Of a DNA stretch of 64,000 nucleotides, positions 7,520 to 15,589 are shown piece after piece (positions within the stretch are counted from its first letter, which is position 1; every line of letters starts with the position of its first letter). A program made the position numbers and the translations under genes. This stretch comes from Spirochaetota bacterium. GTDB lineage: Bacteria > Spirochaetota > UBA4802 > JAFGJZ01. The stretch is taken from positions 1 through 64,000 of the forward strand of contig JAQIBV010000031.1 of the NCBI GenBank assembly GCA_027858855.1, written 5' to 3'. The notes under the pieces were generated by a model that was not told the DNA's origin, ran no database searches, and saw only the letters and a list, made by a program, of their open reading frames with translations.

Positions 7520-8146
7520 ATGCTGGATAAGAAAACAAATGAGCTGATTGAAGCTCTTACACGGAATCTGTCTCATGAGGTTAAAAACCCTCTTACAACG
7601 ATAAAGGGGTATGCTCAACTTATTGAACTGAAATCGACAGATGAGTTTGCCTTAAAGGCAGTAGGAATTATGAATGAACAGATTGAAGCTATTGAGCAGC
7701 AATTTGACTCAATCTATTCTGTTTTTCAGGCAGATAGCAAGCCCCAGGTCGAATTTGATCTTTTATCACTGATTAATGCTTCAATTGAAGGTGTTGAGTC
7801 AAACCTGAATATTGAATTTGCAAGTGAAGTATCTGAATTGCAGCTCTTGTGTGATAAGAGCAAAATTGTCCGTTTGCTTGATATTTTCCTGACTGGTCTT
7901 AATTTCGAATATTTTGATGGATTACAGGTGAAGATGAGCTGCACTGCTTCACAGATTAAAATAGCTTATGAAAACATTACCCTGCCTGAAGATGAAAGCC
8001 TTATGCTCTTTTTACCCTTTAGCAGTAAGACTCTATTTAAAGAGGGAACATCCTTTTATGAGATCTACCATATCTGCTTTATTGAAAAATTTGAACTAAT
8101 TGTTGAAAACTCACCTTTTCTGACCTTTACAATATCGCTTAAATGA
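7520..8146 (+). CDS. Minimal histidine kinase-like protein (HisKA with degenerate ATPase)
   Basis: The N-terminus is a clear dimerisation/phosphoacceptor domain with an H-box around H19 (LSHEVKNPLTTIKGYAQL). The remaining about 140 residues should hold the ATP-binding domain, but no N-box (NLxxNA), G1 (DxGxG) or G2 box can be seen, and there is no membrane or sensor domain. The protein is only 208 residues. It overlaps the next gene by ATGA, so it is almost certainly the partner of that sigma-54 response regulator. It may be a phosphotransfer protein or a phosphatase rather than a kinase (inference). Confidence 0.8.
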   Translation: MLDKKTNELIEALTRNLSHEVKNPLTTIKGYAQLIELKSTDEFALKAVGIMNEQIEAIEQQFDSIYSVFQADSKPQVEFDLLSLINASIEGVESNLNIEFASEVSELQLLCDKSKIVRLLDIFLTGLNFEYFDGLQVKMSCTASQIKIAYENITLPEDESLMLFLPFSSKTLFKEGTSFYEIYHICFIEKFELIVENSPFLTFTISLK

Positions 8147-9579
8147 ATGAATTTCATAAAATCATTGTTGCTGATGACGAACCCTCTATCTGCACACTGT
8201 TAACTGATCTTTTGTCTGATCGCTTTGATGTTATTACCGTTTCACGTGGCGATCAGGTTCTGGAAACCATTAAACGTGAGCAGGCCGAAATTGTTATACT
8301 AGATATTCATCTTCCCGGTCTTGATGGTATCGAAATTTTGAAACAGATATCGGGTTCATCTTTAAAGGTTACGGTCGTTGTATTAACAGCGTCAAATAGT
8401 GTTCAAATGGCAATTACAGCAATGCGCCTTGGCGCTTACGATTACATTGTAAAGCCCTTCGATAATGATAAACTTCTGATTATATTAAAGAATATCAGTG
8501 ATAAGCTTAAACTGGAAAGCGAAGTTGAAGATCTTCGCGGAGAGATTGGCAAAAAACTTAAGTTCGATTCGCTCGTCGGTCATTCCTCTTCAATCCAGGC
8601 AATCTACTCGACAATAGAGAAGGTAATAAATACTAACTCGACCATTCTTATTTCAGGTGCAAGCGGAACCGGTAAGGGGGTTCTTGCACGGGCTATTCAC
8701 TTTAACAGTGATCGGCGTGATCTGCCGTTTAAGGCTCTCGACTGCAGTACAATTCCCGGAGAGCTGATTGCTTCTGAGCTCTTTGGTCATGAGAAGGGTA
8801 GCTTTACCGGTGCGGTAAATCGAAAAATTGGTAAGTTTGAAGCCGTTGCAAGTGGCACACTCTTTCTTGACGAGATCAGTAATCTTAGTTTTGATATGCA
8901 GGCTAAACTGCTGATGGTAATACAGGAGCGTGAGTTCGAGCGGATTGGCAGTAATGCTATAATACCGGTTAATGCGCGCATTATTGCTGCGTCTAACCGT
9001 AATTTGCTCGAGATGGTGAATGAGGGGCTTTTCCGTGAAGATTTATATTATCGTCTTAATGTTGTTCCCGTTTTTATTCCTCCTCTTAAGAACCGCAGGG
9101 AAGATATCCCCGAGTTTATTGAGTTTTTCTTAAAAAAATATAACAATGAATATGGACGCTCAATTCAGATAGACATGAAAGCTCGAATTTATTTAACTGA
9201 ATACAATTGGCCTGGAAACGTGCGCCAACTTGAGAATACAATTCGACGCCTTGTTCTGCTTGCGGATCATGATACTGTAGTGCGCGCTGATATAGAGACG
9301 GTTCTGGTGAATCAGCAGGATCTTCGTAGCAACAATTCTGCCACGCAAAAAAGTCTGCCTGCTTTTTCAGTGTCCATTCTTTCGCCACAGGGTGAACAAC
9401 TCACTTTTGAAGAGCTTGAAAAAGGTATAATTTTAAAGTCTCTTGAATTTAACAGGTATAACATAACTAAAACCGCCCATAATTTAGGTTTGGCCCGTAA
9501 AACCCTTCATAACAAAATCAGAGGATATAATATTGTTATCGAGAAGCATGGTGTTCTGGGAGCATTTCCCGAAAAATAA
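8143..9579 (+). CDS. NtrC-type sigma-54 response regulator
   Basis: Three-domain regulator of 478 residues. The receiver has D11/D12, the phosphorylation site D54 and K104 (residues 1-120). The AAA+ domain has Walker A GASGTGKG (172-179), the sigma-54 contact loop as GSFTGA (219-224, with Ser in place of the usual Ala), a Walker B segment TLFLDEI and the PGNVRQLEN motif. The C-terminal Fis-type helix-turn-helix ends in NITKTAHNLGLARKTLHNKIRGYNI. It activates sigma-54 promoters. Coupled to the short histidine-kinase-like gene before it; targets are not evident in the window. Confidence 0.95.
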   Translation: MNEFHKIIVADDEPSICTLLTDLLSDRFDVITVSRGDQVLETIKREQAEIVILDIHLPGLDGIEILKQISGSSLKVTVVVLTASNSVQMAITAMRLGAYDYIVKPFDNDKLLIILKNISDKLKLESEVEDLRGEIGKKLKFDSLVGHSSSIQAIYSTIEKVINTNSTILISGASGTGKGVLARAIHFNSDRRDLPFKALDCSTIPGELIASELFGHEKGSFTGAVNRKIGKFEAVASGTLFLDEISNLSFDMQAKLLMVIQEREFERIGSNAIIPVNARIIAASNRNLLEMVNEGLFREDLYYRLNVVPVFIPPLKNRREDIPEFIEFFLKKYNNEYGRSIQIDMKARIYLTEYNWPGNVRQLENTIRRLVLLADHDTVVRADIETVLVNQQDLRSNNSATQKSLPAFSVSILSPQGEQLTFEELEKGIILKSLEFNRYNITKTAHNLGLARKTLHNKIRGYNIVIEKHGVLGAFPEK

Positions 9580-9891
9580 CAGTTCAAACTCTCATGTAAC
9601 TAATCAGGTCACTTCTGTTTTCTTTTAAAAATATTCGTTATATGCAACTTAATAAATAGTCAGTAGTTAGCTGCGCCCGATTATTTGCATAACCCCGGCA
9701 TATAAAAAACAGACAATCCGTCCGGATCGTCTATGCAAAAAAAAAGAGTTGCAATTTATAATGTTATATTCATAATCCCAGAACTAATTCATGGGCCTTT
9801 AGTTCCTGCCACTTTTCTAATCTCTTTTTGACAATGCCACTGCTTATTTAGATAACCCATGATTCATCTGATTTTAAGGAGCGACATATTA
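9580..9891. other. Intergenic region with imperfect hairpin
   Basis: The region carries AGACAATCCG / CGGATCGTCT (9711-9732), a stem with one mismatch and a 2-base loop. It is followed on the minus strand by GTTTTTT and on the plus strand by an A-run, so it is not a terminator for the regulator gene to its left. No coding frame is convincing. Confidence 0.35.
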
Positions 9892-11031
9892 ATGAAAAAA
9901 ACAGTTCTTACAGTTTTAACCCTGTTCTTTATGGTTTCGGTTTTTTTTACATGCGCTGATGAAACAACGCCAGAAGAGAAGTCAGAAAACCAAAAAACTG
10001 ACTATACAGTCAGTTTCCAGACTAACGGCGAAACTGCTATATCGGATCAGAGTGTTGCGGAGGGTGATACGATAACACGCCCTGATGATCCTGTAAAAAG
10101 TGGCTATAACTTAGAGGGCTGGTATTCTAACAGCAGCCTGACCGCTGAATGGAATTTCTCGACAGTGGTAACAGAAGACATGACGCTCTATGCGAAGTGG
10201 ACTGCCGTTTCTGTTATAAGCTATACAGTCAGTTTCCAGACTAATGGCGGAACTGCAGTATCAGATCAGACGGTGGCGGAAGGCGATACGATAACACGCC
10301 CCGGTGATCCTGTAAAAAGTGGCTATAACTTAGAGGGCTGGTATTCTAACAGCAGCCTGACCGCTGAGTGGAATTTCTCGACAGTGGTAACAGAAGACAT
10401 GACGCTCTATGCGAAGTGGACTGATCTTTCTATTGAGTATAAAATAAGGCTGACCTTTAATGGCCCTTCGGTCAGCCCGGCATCAGTATATGCCTGTTGG
10501 ATTGAAAACGAGGACGGCACCCTGCTTCAGAACATATATATATGTAAAAGGGTCGCAACCAAGGTAGAACCTGAAAGTGGTGTTAGTCCACTGCTTGGTG
10601 ATGCCATACCGTACTGGCTGATTCAAAAATACCCTGATTCAGATGTTGATGTCATAACCGGTGCATCGGTGCAGGGATCTGTCGGACTATCTGTAACTCG
10701 TGATCTTGCACTTGCACTATCGGGAGAACAATTCAGAGTCGTTTTTGAAATAGATCGCTCAGCAAACGGTAATGACTATTTTATTGATAGACCCTCATTT
10801 ATATACCGAAGCGAATTGATTGATACCGGCTCTTTGCTGGTTGAGTATCCTCTTTCGCTTTATGGTTGGATGGCTAATGATACAACGTCAGCAGGTCAAT
10901 ATAGTCAGGCTCTTCATGAAGGTGTAACAATTCCGGGGTTTGCGCCATATGTATTGATGACAGATCTGGGCTATATTTCAGATGTTGATGATATGGTTAC
11001 AGAGCTTAAGGTGGTTGTTGAAGAGAAATAG
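9892..11031 (+). CDS. Lipoprotein with two InlB-type repeats and DUF2271-like domain
   Basis: Probable surface or periplasmic lipoprotein of 379 residues. The signal peptide ends in VFFTC (Cys21). Two tandem repeats of about 67 residues follow, each of the InlB B-repeat / Flg_new type (YTVSFQTNG ... GYNLEGWYSNSSLTAEW ... MTLYAKW). The C-terminal about 190 residues resemble DUF2271 (VYACWIENEDG ... DVITGASVQG). The start at 9892 is preferred over an ATG at 9859 because AAGGAG (9876-9881) precedes it and a signal peptide follows directly. It stands alone, between non-coding DNA and a small ORF. Confidence 0.8.
   Translation: MKKTVLTVLTLFFMVSVFFTCADETTPEEKSENQKTDYTVSFQTNGETAISDQSVAEGDTITRPDDPVKSGYNLEGWYSNSSLTAEWNFSTVVTEDMTLYAKWTAVSVISYTVSFQTNGGTAVSDQTVAEGDTITRPGDPVKSGYNLEGWYSNSSLTAEWNFSTVVTEDMTLYAKWTDLSIEYKIRLTFNGPSVSPASVYACWIENEDGTLLQNIYICKRVATKVEPESGVSPLLGDAIPYWLIQKYPDSDVDVITGASVQGSVGLSVTRDLALALSGEQFRVVFEIDRSANGNDYFIDRPSFIYRSELIDTGSLLVEYPLSLYGWMANDTTSAGQYSQALHEGVTIPGFAPYVLMTDLGYISDVDDMVTELKVVVEEK
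10003..10423 (+). repeat. Tandem 219-bp repeat within lipoprotein gene
   Basis: Copy 1 is 10003-10204 and copy 2 is 10222-10423, with a period of 219 bp (73 codons). The two copies are nearly identical at DNA level, including long stretches with no change. This indicates recent duplication or ongoing gene conversion. Confidence 0.9.
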
Positions 11032-11060
11032 CAATTACGTAAAAAATCAGTTCTACTATT

Positions 11061-11198
11061 GTGAACGAGACGCCTCAACAATTTCGTAGAACTATGATTT
11101 CTTTGAGAACCTACGCAATAAATGCGGAAGATCTTAATTCAATTACCCAGGAGTTAAAAAACATTACTCGGATTCTTGTAGAAGAGCTTGAAGAGTAG
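11061..11198 (+). CDS. Possible 45-codon ORF or gene remnant
   Basis: A frame open from a GTG at 11061 (or ATG at 11094) to TAG at 11198 encodes a helical peptide (RRTMISLRTYAINAEDLN ... ITRILVEELEE). Codon choice looks protein-like, but no convincing ribosome binding site is seen and the family is unknown. It may be the 3' end of a decayed gene. Confidence 0.3.
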   Translation: MNETPQQFRRTMISLRTYAINAEDLNSITQELKNITRILVEELEE

Positions 11199-11207
11199 TT
11201 GAATTAC

Positions 11208-11891
11208 TTATAAAAATGGAAGAGAAAGAATAGCATTAATAAAAAAATCGATAAATTTCCCAATAACATTGAACTGTTCGCCTAATATACGTGGCATAAA
11301 GATCAGTATTATAAGTATAATAAAGCCGAGTCTTCCATCAAGCTTTGCATAACGGGAACCCAATGATGGCGGAAGAAGCCCCATTACTATTTTTCCTCCA
11401 TCAAGCGGAGGAAGTGGTAACAGGTTGAAAATACCCAACACCAGGTTAAGAAGAATCGTATTCATAAAGCTGGTATAAAAAAATACCGGTATAATGTTTT
11501 CCAGTGATGAAAAACTTTGTAAAAGATAAAGAAAAACAGTAAACAGTCCCGCTAGAATAAAGTTTGTACATGGTCCAGAGGCTGCGACCAGAATCATTCC
11601 CCTTCGAGGATCCTTAAGCCGGGAGAAATTTACAGGAACCGGTTTAGCATATCCAAAAACAAAGCCGGTATTTGAAGCCATTAAAAAAATAGGAATTATG
11701 ATCGTACCGTAAAGATCTATATGTTTAATAGGGTTTAAAGAGAGTCGGCCTGCCTCTTTGGCAGTGGGGTCACCAAGACGGTAAGCAACATAACCGTGGG
11801 CAACCTCGTGTGGAATAATTGAAAAAAGAAGCGGTATTATCCAGGTCGCTGCCATTATTATTGAAATAATTGTATCATCATTAATGTTCAT
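11208..11891 (-). CDS. Site-2 protease-like M50 metalloprotease
   Basis: Intramembrane zinc metalloprotease of the small rhomboid-unrelated S2P type (227 residues, about six membrane segments). The zinc motif HEVAH is at residues 28-32 and the third ligand lies in NLLPLPPLDGGKI (D164). No PDZ domain is present, which places it with the short SpoIVFB/YwhC-like group. Substrate unknown; possible roles are anti-sigma or signal-peptide remnant cleavage. It reads leftward and is not obviously in an operon. Confidence 0.9.
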   Translation of the reverse strand: MNINDDTIISIIMAATWIIPLLFSIIPHEVAHGYVAYRLGDPTAKEAGRLSLNPIKHIDLYGTIIIPIFLMASNTGFVFGYAKPVPVNFSRLKDPRRGMILVAASGPCTNFILAGLFTVFLYLLQSFSSLENIIPVFFYTSFMNTILLNLVLGIFNLLPLPPLDGGKIVMGLLPPSLGSRYAKLDGRLGFIILIILIFMPRILGEQFNVIGKFIDFFINAILSLPFL

Positions 11892-12117
11892 AGATAGACT
11901 GATATTTATAGGTCAACCCTTGTCAACCTTTTTGTCTCAATATAAAGTCGTATAAATCAGTGATTATGTCTAATATTCTCATCAAACCCCCTACACTTAA
12001 GTCAGTCATAACAAATCCTCAAAAACAATCAAGAATTTACAACTTAACTTTATAACTAAAACAATAATCTATTATCTTTATCAGTTTACTTCATGAGTCT
12101 CGTTCCTGATATAATTT

Positions 12118-13452
12118 TTATCGCAAGAGCTCCAGTAACCGCGTCTTCTGTGCAGGACGTTTTGTGTTTTGTGCAAGAATATAGGCTGTCTCGCTTTTGT
12201 TTGACTGAATTGATTTATCTGCGCCATGGTTTATTAAAAATTCGCAGATATCGGCATGTCCAAACCAGGCGGCATAGTGAAGTGCTGTGTATCCACGTTT
12301 TTCCTGGTAATTAATATCCACCTTGCCGGTGGCCAGTAAAAGCCGTACCGATTGTAAATTTCCAGAATATACGGCCATATGAAGAGCATTCTCTCCGCTT
12401 TTAAAAATGTAGTCCACTATGGCTCCATTTTTTATCAACGTTTCAATTATACGATAATTACCCCTGATTGCCGCACGGTCAAGGGGAGCATAACCGTTAC
12501 GGGCATAGCTGTTAACGTTATTTAATTTATTCACTATCAGGTGATTTACCGTTTCCAGCCTGTCTTTATATGCTGCATGATGTATTGGATAGGCTCCACC
12601 TGTATCCTGAACTTCAAGTTTTGCACCATAACTGTTCAATAGTTTAACAATCGGGGTATGCCCAAAAAAGGCGGCATAATGAATTGCGTAAAACCCATTT
12701 TTATCAGTAGTGTCCGGGTTGACACCCGATTTTAAAAGCTCGTCGACTTTGCGTGTATTACCTTTTACAATGTAATAGATAAGGTTGTGCCCTGTTGCCG
12801 TTTCAGAAGTCTCTTCATCAGGAGAGAGACGCATAGCAGCAGCTTCAAGACCGATGGCTATTGTAGAGCTCGAGGTAATCACCGTACCATCAGAGGTACG
12901 TAGTTCAATATTAAGCAGGCCAGAGCCGGTTAATGCAGGGTCGAATGGGAAAGTGATACGCCTGTCTGAAACGTAAGCGACAGAAGAGATCGGATATCTT
13001 TTGCCACCTTCCATTTTAACTAATGATACTTTTAAATCAGTAGTTAAATTTCGGCCATTAACAGTTATTCTGTTAGTACCTGTTTCCGGAGTTATATAAT
13101 CAGGAGTTACCGAGTCGATAACTGGTCTTGCAATTGTTCGTATAGTAAGCATCTGCCATGAAGAATCAGAGGAGTCAACACGGTTGAACTTGTTTATGGG
13201 AGATATCTGTATATAGTAGATACCTTTGGATAAAGACATTTCTGCACTATTTCCGGTTACACGTCTGTTAAAAATAATCTTGCCTGATGAATCTTTTACG
13301 GATACCGAGTAAGCGATAGCTCCCGGTGATTTTTCCCATTTTACTATAGAGTTTTTACCAGCATCGGCAAAAAGTGTTATACAAAGGAGAGCCATAAGCA
13401 AAATAAAGATTAATGGCTTTTGTGAATACCTATTCGGAAATTGTAATTTCAT
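12118..13452 (-). CDS. Exported ankyrin-repeat protein
   Basis: 444 residues. After a signal peptide (about residues 12-30) comes a fibronectin/Ig-like segment (IVKWEKSPGAIAYSVSVKD), an IPT/TIG-like segment (about 112-200) and at least five ankyrin repeats from about residue 220 to the end (AIHYAAFFGHTPIVKLL, PIHHAAYKDRLETVNHL, ALHMAVYSGNLQSVRLLL, ALHYAAWFGHADICEFLI). It is probably a periplasmic or surface interaction protein. Its start overlaps the end of the FecR-domain gene by 23 bases. Together with that gene and the upstream cyclase-like gene it forms a three-gene unit. Confidence 0.85.
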   Translation of the reverse strand: MKLQFPNRYSQKPLIFILLMALLCITLFADAGKNSIVKWEKSPGAIAYSVSVKDSSGKIIFNRRVTGNSAEMSLSKGIYYIQISPINKFNRVDSSDSSWQMLTIRTIARPVIDSVTPDYITPETGTNRITVNGRNLTTDLKVSLVKMEGGKRYPISSVAYVSDRRITFPFDPALTGSGLLNIELRTSDGTVITSSSTIAIGLEAAAMRLSPDEETSETATGHNLIYYIVKGNTRKVDELLKSGVNPDTTDKNGFYAIHYAAFFGHTPIVKLLNSYGAKLEVQDTGGAYPIHHAAYKDRLETVNHLIVNKLNNVNSYARNGYAPLDRAAIRGNYRIIETLIKNGAIVDYIFKSGENALHMAVYSGNLQSVRLLLATGKVDINYQEKRGYTALHYAAWFGHADICEFLINHGADKSIQSNKSETAYILAQNTKRPAQKTRLLELLR

Positions 13453-15514
13453 TTGTAATAAGTCCTGGTTTTTGTAATGGTTGTAACAGTATATTAAACT
13501 CGGATTCGGTACTACCGGAAACTTCTTTCGTATCGCTAGGAGATATTCTTATAACGAAAGAGCCTCGATCTAGCTTTGAAAGTTCGGTAATTGTATAGTT
13601 GTTTCGGGTAGTCTGTTTCTTAATTAGAGAAATCCCATCTTTAAGAAGTTCTACTGTATAACGATCAAAATCTTTATCACTTTTCCATGATATTTTCAAT
13701 AATGACTGGTTCGTCATATCAATTGATGATCTGTTTTTAGGAGATACTATTACAATCGTTGATGAGAGATCGCCGCTATCTCCGCTGACGGCAAAGGTTC
13801 CACCGGTATAGGTCGAAATCGGAAGCCCCTTATCATCAAGTCGTGATATGCGCCAGAAATAGCTTCCTTCAGCAACATGAACATCCGCGTGATTATTACG
13901 GGTTACAATCGATTCGCTAATATCCTTAAATTCGTGGTCCTTTGAGAGTTCAATACGGTAATAGTTCCAATCTGATGAATCTTTCCATCGAATACGTATC
14001 GTTTTATCTGATGATATTACAGCTCGGTTTCCCGGAGAGATCGGTTCAATGGCTGTTTCTGAACTGACAGTAAAACTTCTAACATCGCTGTATGTGTACT
14101 TATCTTTTGCTTTATCGAAATAGTGAAGACGCCAGTAATAAGTACCTGGCGGCAGATGTTTCTCTACATAAAGAGCGGTGTTAGCAGTTTTACCGGAGTA
14201 GTAGAGTGTTTCAAAATCAAGTCGCTCTGAGATCTGCAACTCATATTCATTAATGTCGGCATTGCGGCTCCAATTAAAGAGCAGTCGGTTTTTCTTGAAA
14301 AAATCGCTGCTGAAGGTATCGTTGTTTGATGGTCTCAGCAGATCGGGTAGCTGTACACTGTCGGATTTTTTTATTGCAAACATGCCGGCGTTGCTACTTA
14401 CGTTAGTGTCGGATGCTGAAAAGTTGTACATAGAGGTAACGTTCCAATAGTATGTGCCGAAAGAGAGGGTATCTATTGTGGCTTTTTTTTGATCCGTAAT
14501 TTTAGTGGCAACCTTGTCTTTTAAAGCCTTATCAGAATAAATATTAAGAGTGTATGATGTAGGAAATGCCGATGAACTCCAGCTGAACGTTATGACCGGA
14601 TTCCGTGAGTAGCTAAGAACAGTGCTTCTGTTTTCCGGCAAAAGAAGAAACGGCTCTGCATCCTGAATAACAGAAAATTTGCCGATTATGCTCATCGCAT
14701 CAGACTCACGGTGTGAAACTTTCCAGTAATAACTACCGGGCTTAAAATTTGCTTTTTCAGATTTTGTATCGCAAAGAACGGTTTTTTCATCAGAAAAATC
14801 GCGAGATGAAGAGATATGTAGAACGAAAGGAGCAGTTAATGTGCTCTGCCACGTAAAGTTTACGGTTATATCTGTGTCGGCAGAGATAATGAAACGGTTC
14901 AAAGGTGGTTCAATGAGCGATATTTGACTTCGATCTATTTTAAAACCCGAGTCGGAAATTATTACTGTGTCGTCTCTAGTAATGGTTTCAGTACCGTCCC
15001 TGTCTGTTATGGTGCCAGAACCAGAACGTACTGCCATAGTAACAGTATTATCACTGTTCTTAATCAGTGAGGCTTCCGCATCTTCAAGTTCAACGACAGT
15101 ATCACCATATTTTATAATGAACGGTTTGCCGGGAGTACTGTTTCGAATATAGACGGCTCCTTCAAGAAAATCAATTGTTACATTATCCTCATCAATTTCA
15201 ATATAGACAAGTGTGTTCTCATCCAGTTCAAGCTCGTTACCATTTTCAAAATGAATAATTGAAAGAGAGTCGTCTGATGTGCGTATCATATCCCGGTTAA
15301 AAACGGGGGAGTCTTTGTACAGCAGTTCCCATGATGAGTTGGAGTCAAGCTTTCGCTGAGCGGTTTTTCGCTTAAATACAATGGTTCCAATTTGGGTGGT
15401 TATGCCTCCACTCTTTTTAGAAAGTGAATGATACAACAGCCCGGATGAAACCGCTATTGCGCTCAGGCAGAGTAAGACAATTATTATCTCTTTTTTTTTG
15501 GTATTGCGACGCAC
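13430..15514 (-). CDS. FecR-domain protein with Ig/fibronectin-like repeats
   Basis: 694 residues with one N-terminal membrane segment (about 8-29). A FecR-like domain follows (about 35-190: IIHFENGNELELDENTLVYIEI ... ITIDFLEGAVYIRNS). After that come five or six repeated beta-sandwich modules of about 95 residues, each starting with a Pro-rich strand and containing GxYYWRV-like motifs (PGSYYWKVSH, FGTYYWNVTS, PGTYYWRLHY, EGSYFWRISR). Such FecR plus cyclase neighbourhoods are common in spirochaetes. In this context the protein may be an envelope-spanning sensor or structural protein; there is no TonB receptor or sigma factor beside it to suggest a true Fec system. Confidence 0.85.
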   Translation of the reverse strand: MRRNTKKKEIIIVLLCLSAIAVSSGLLYHSLSKKSGGITTQIGTIVFKRKTAQRKLDSNSSWELLYKDSPVFNRDMIRTSDDSLSIIHFENGNELELDENTLVYIEIDEDNVTIDFLEGAVYIRNSTPGKPFIIKYGDTVVELEDAEASLIKNSDNTVTMAVRSGSGTITDRDGTETITRDDTVIISDSGFKIDRSQISLIEPPLNRFIISADTDITVNFTWQSTLTAPFVLHISSSRDFSDEKTVLCDTKSEKANFKPGSYYWKVSHRESDAMSIIGKFSVIQDAEPFLLLPENRSTVLSYSRNPVITFSWSSSAFPTSYTLNIYSDKALKDKVATKITDQKKATIDTLSFGTYYWNVTSMYNFSASDTNVSSNAGMFAIKKSDSVQLPDLLRPSNNDTFSSDFFKKNRLLFNWSRNADINEYELQISERLDFETLYYSGKTANTALYVEKHLPPGTYYWRLHYFDKAKDKYTYSDVRSFTVSSETAIEPISPGNRAVISSDKTIRIRWKDSSDWNYYRIELSKDHEFKDISESIVTRNNHADVHVAEGSYFWRISRLDDKGLPISTYTGGTFAVSGDSGDLSSTIVIVSPKNRSSIDMTNQSLLKISWKSDKDFDRYTVELLKDGISLIKKQTTRNNYTITELSKLDRGSFVIRISPSDTKEVSGSTESEFNILLQPLQKPGLITNEITISE

Positions 15515-15589
15515 TTTAGTTTATCCCTGTTCCTTATGGAATTTGTTTAAGGTTCATTATTCGGTAACTTCTTTTATTTCTACTACTTA

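Noticed and set aside
9711-9732. Terminator for the sigma-54 regulator gene
   Set aside because: On the plus strand the hairpin is followed by As, not Ts, and has a mismatch and a 2-base loop.
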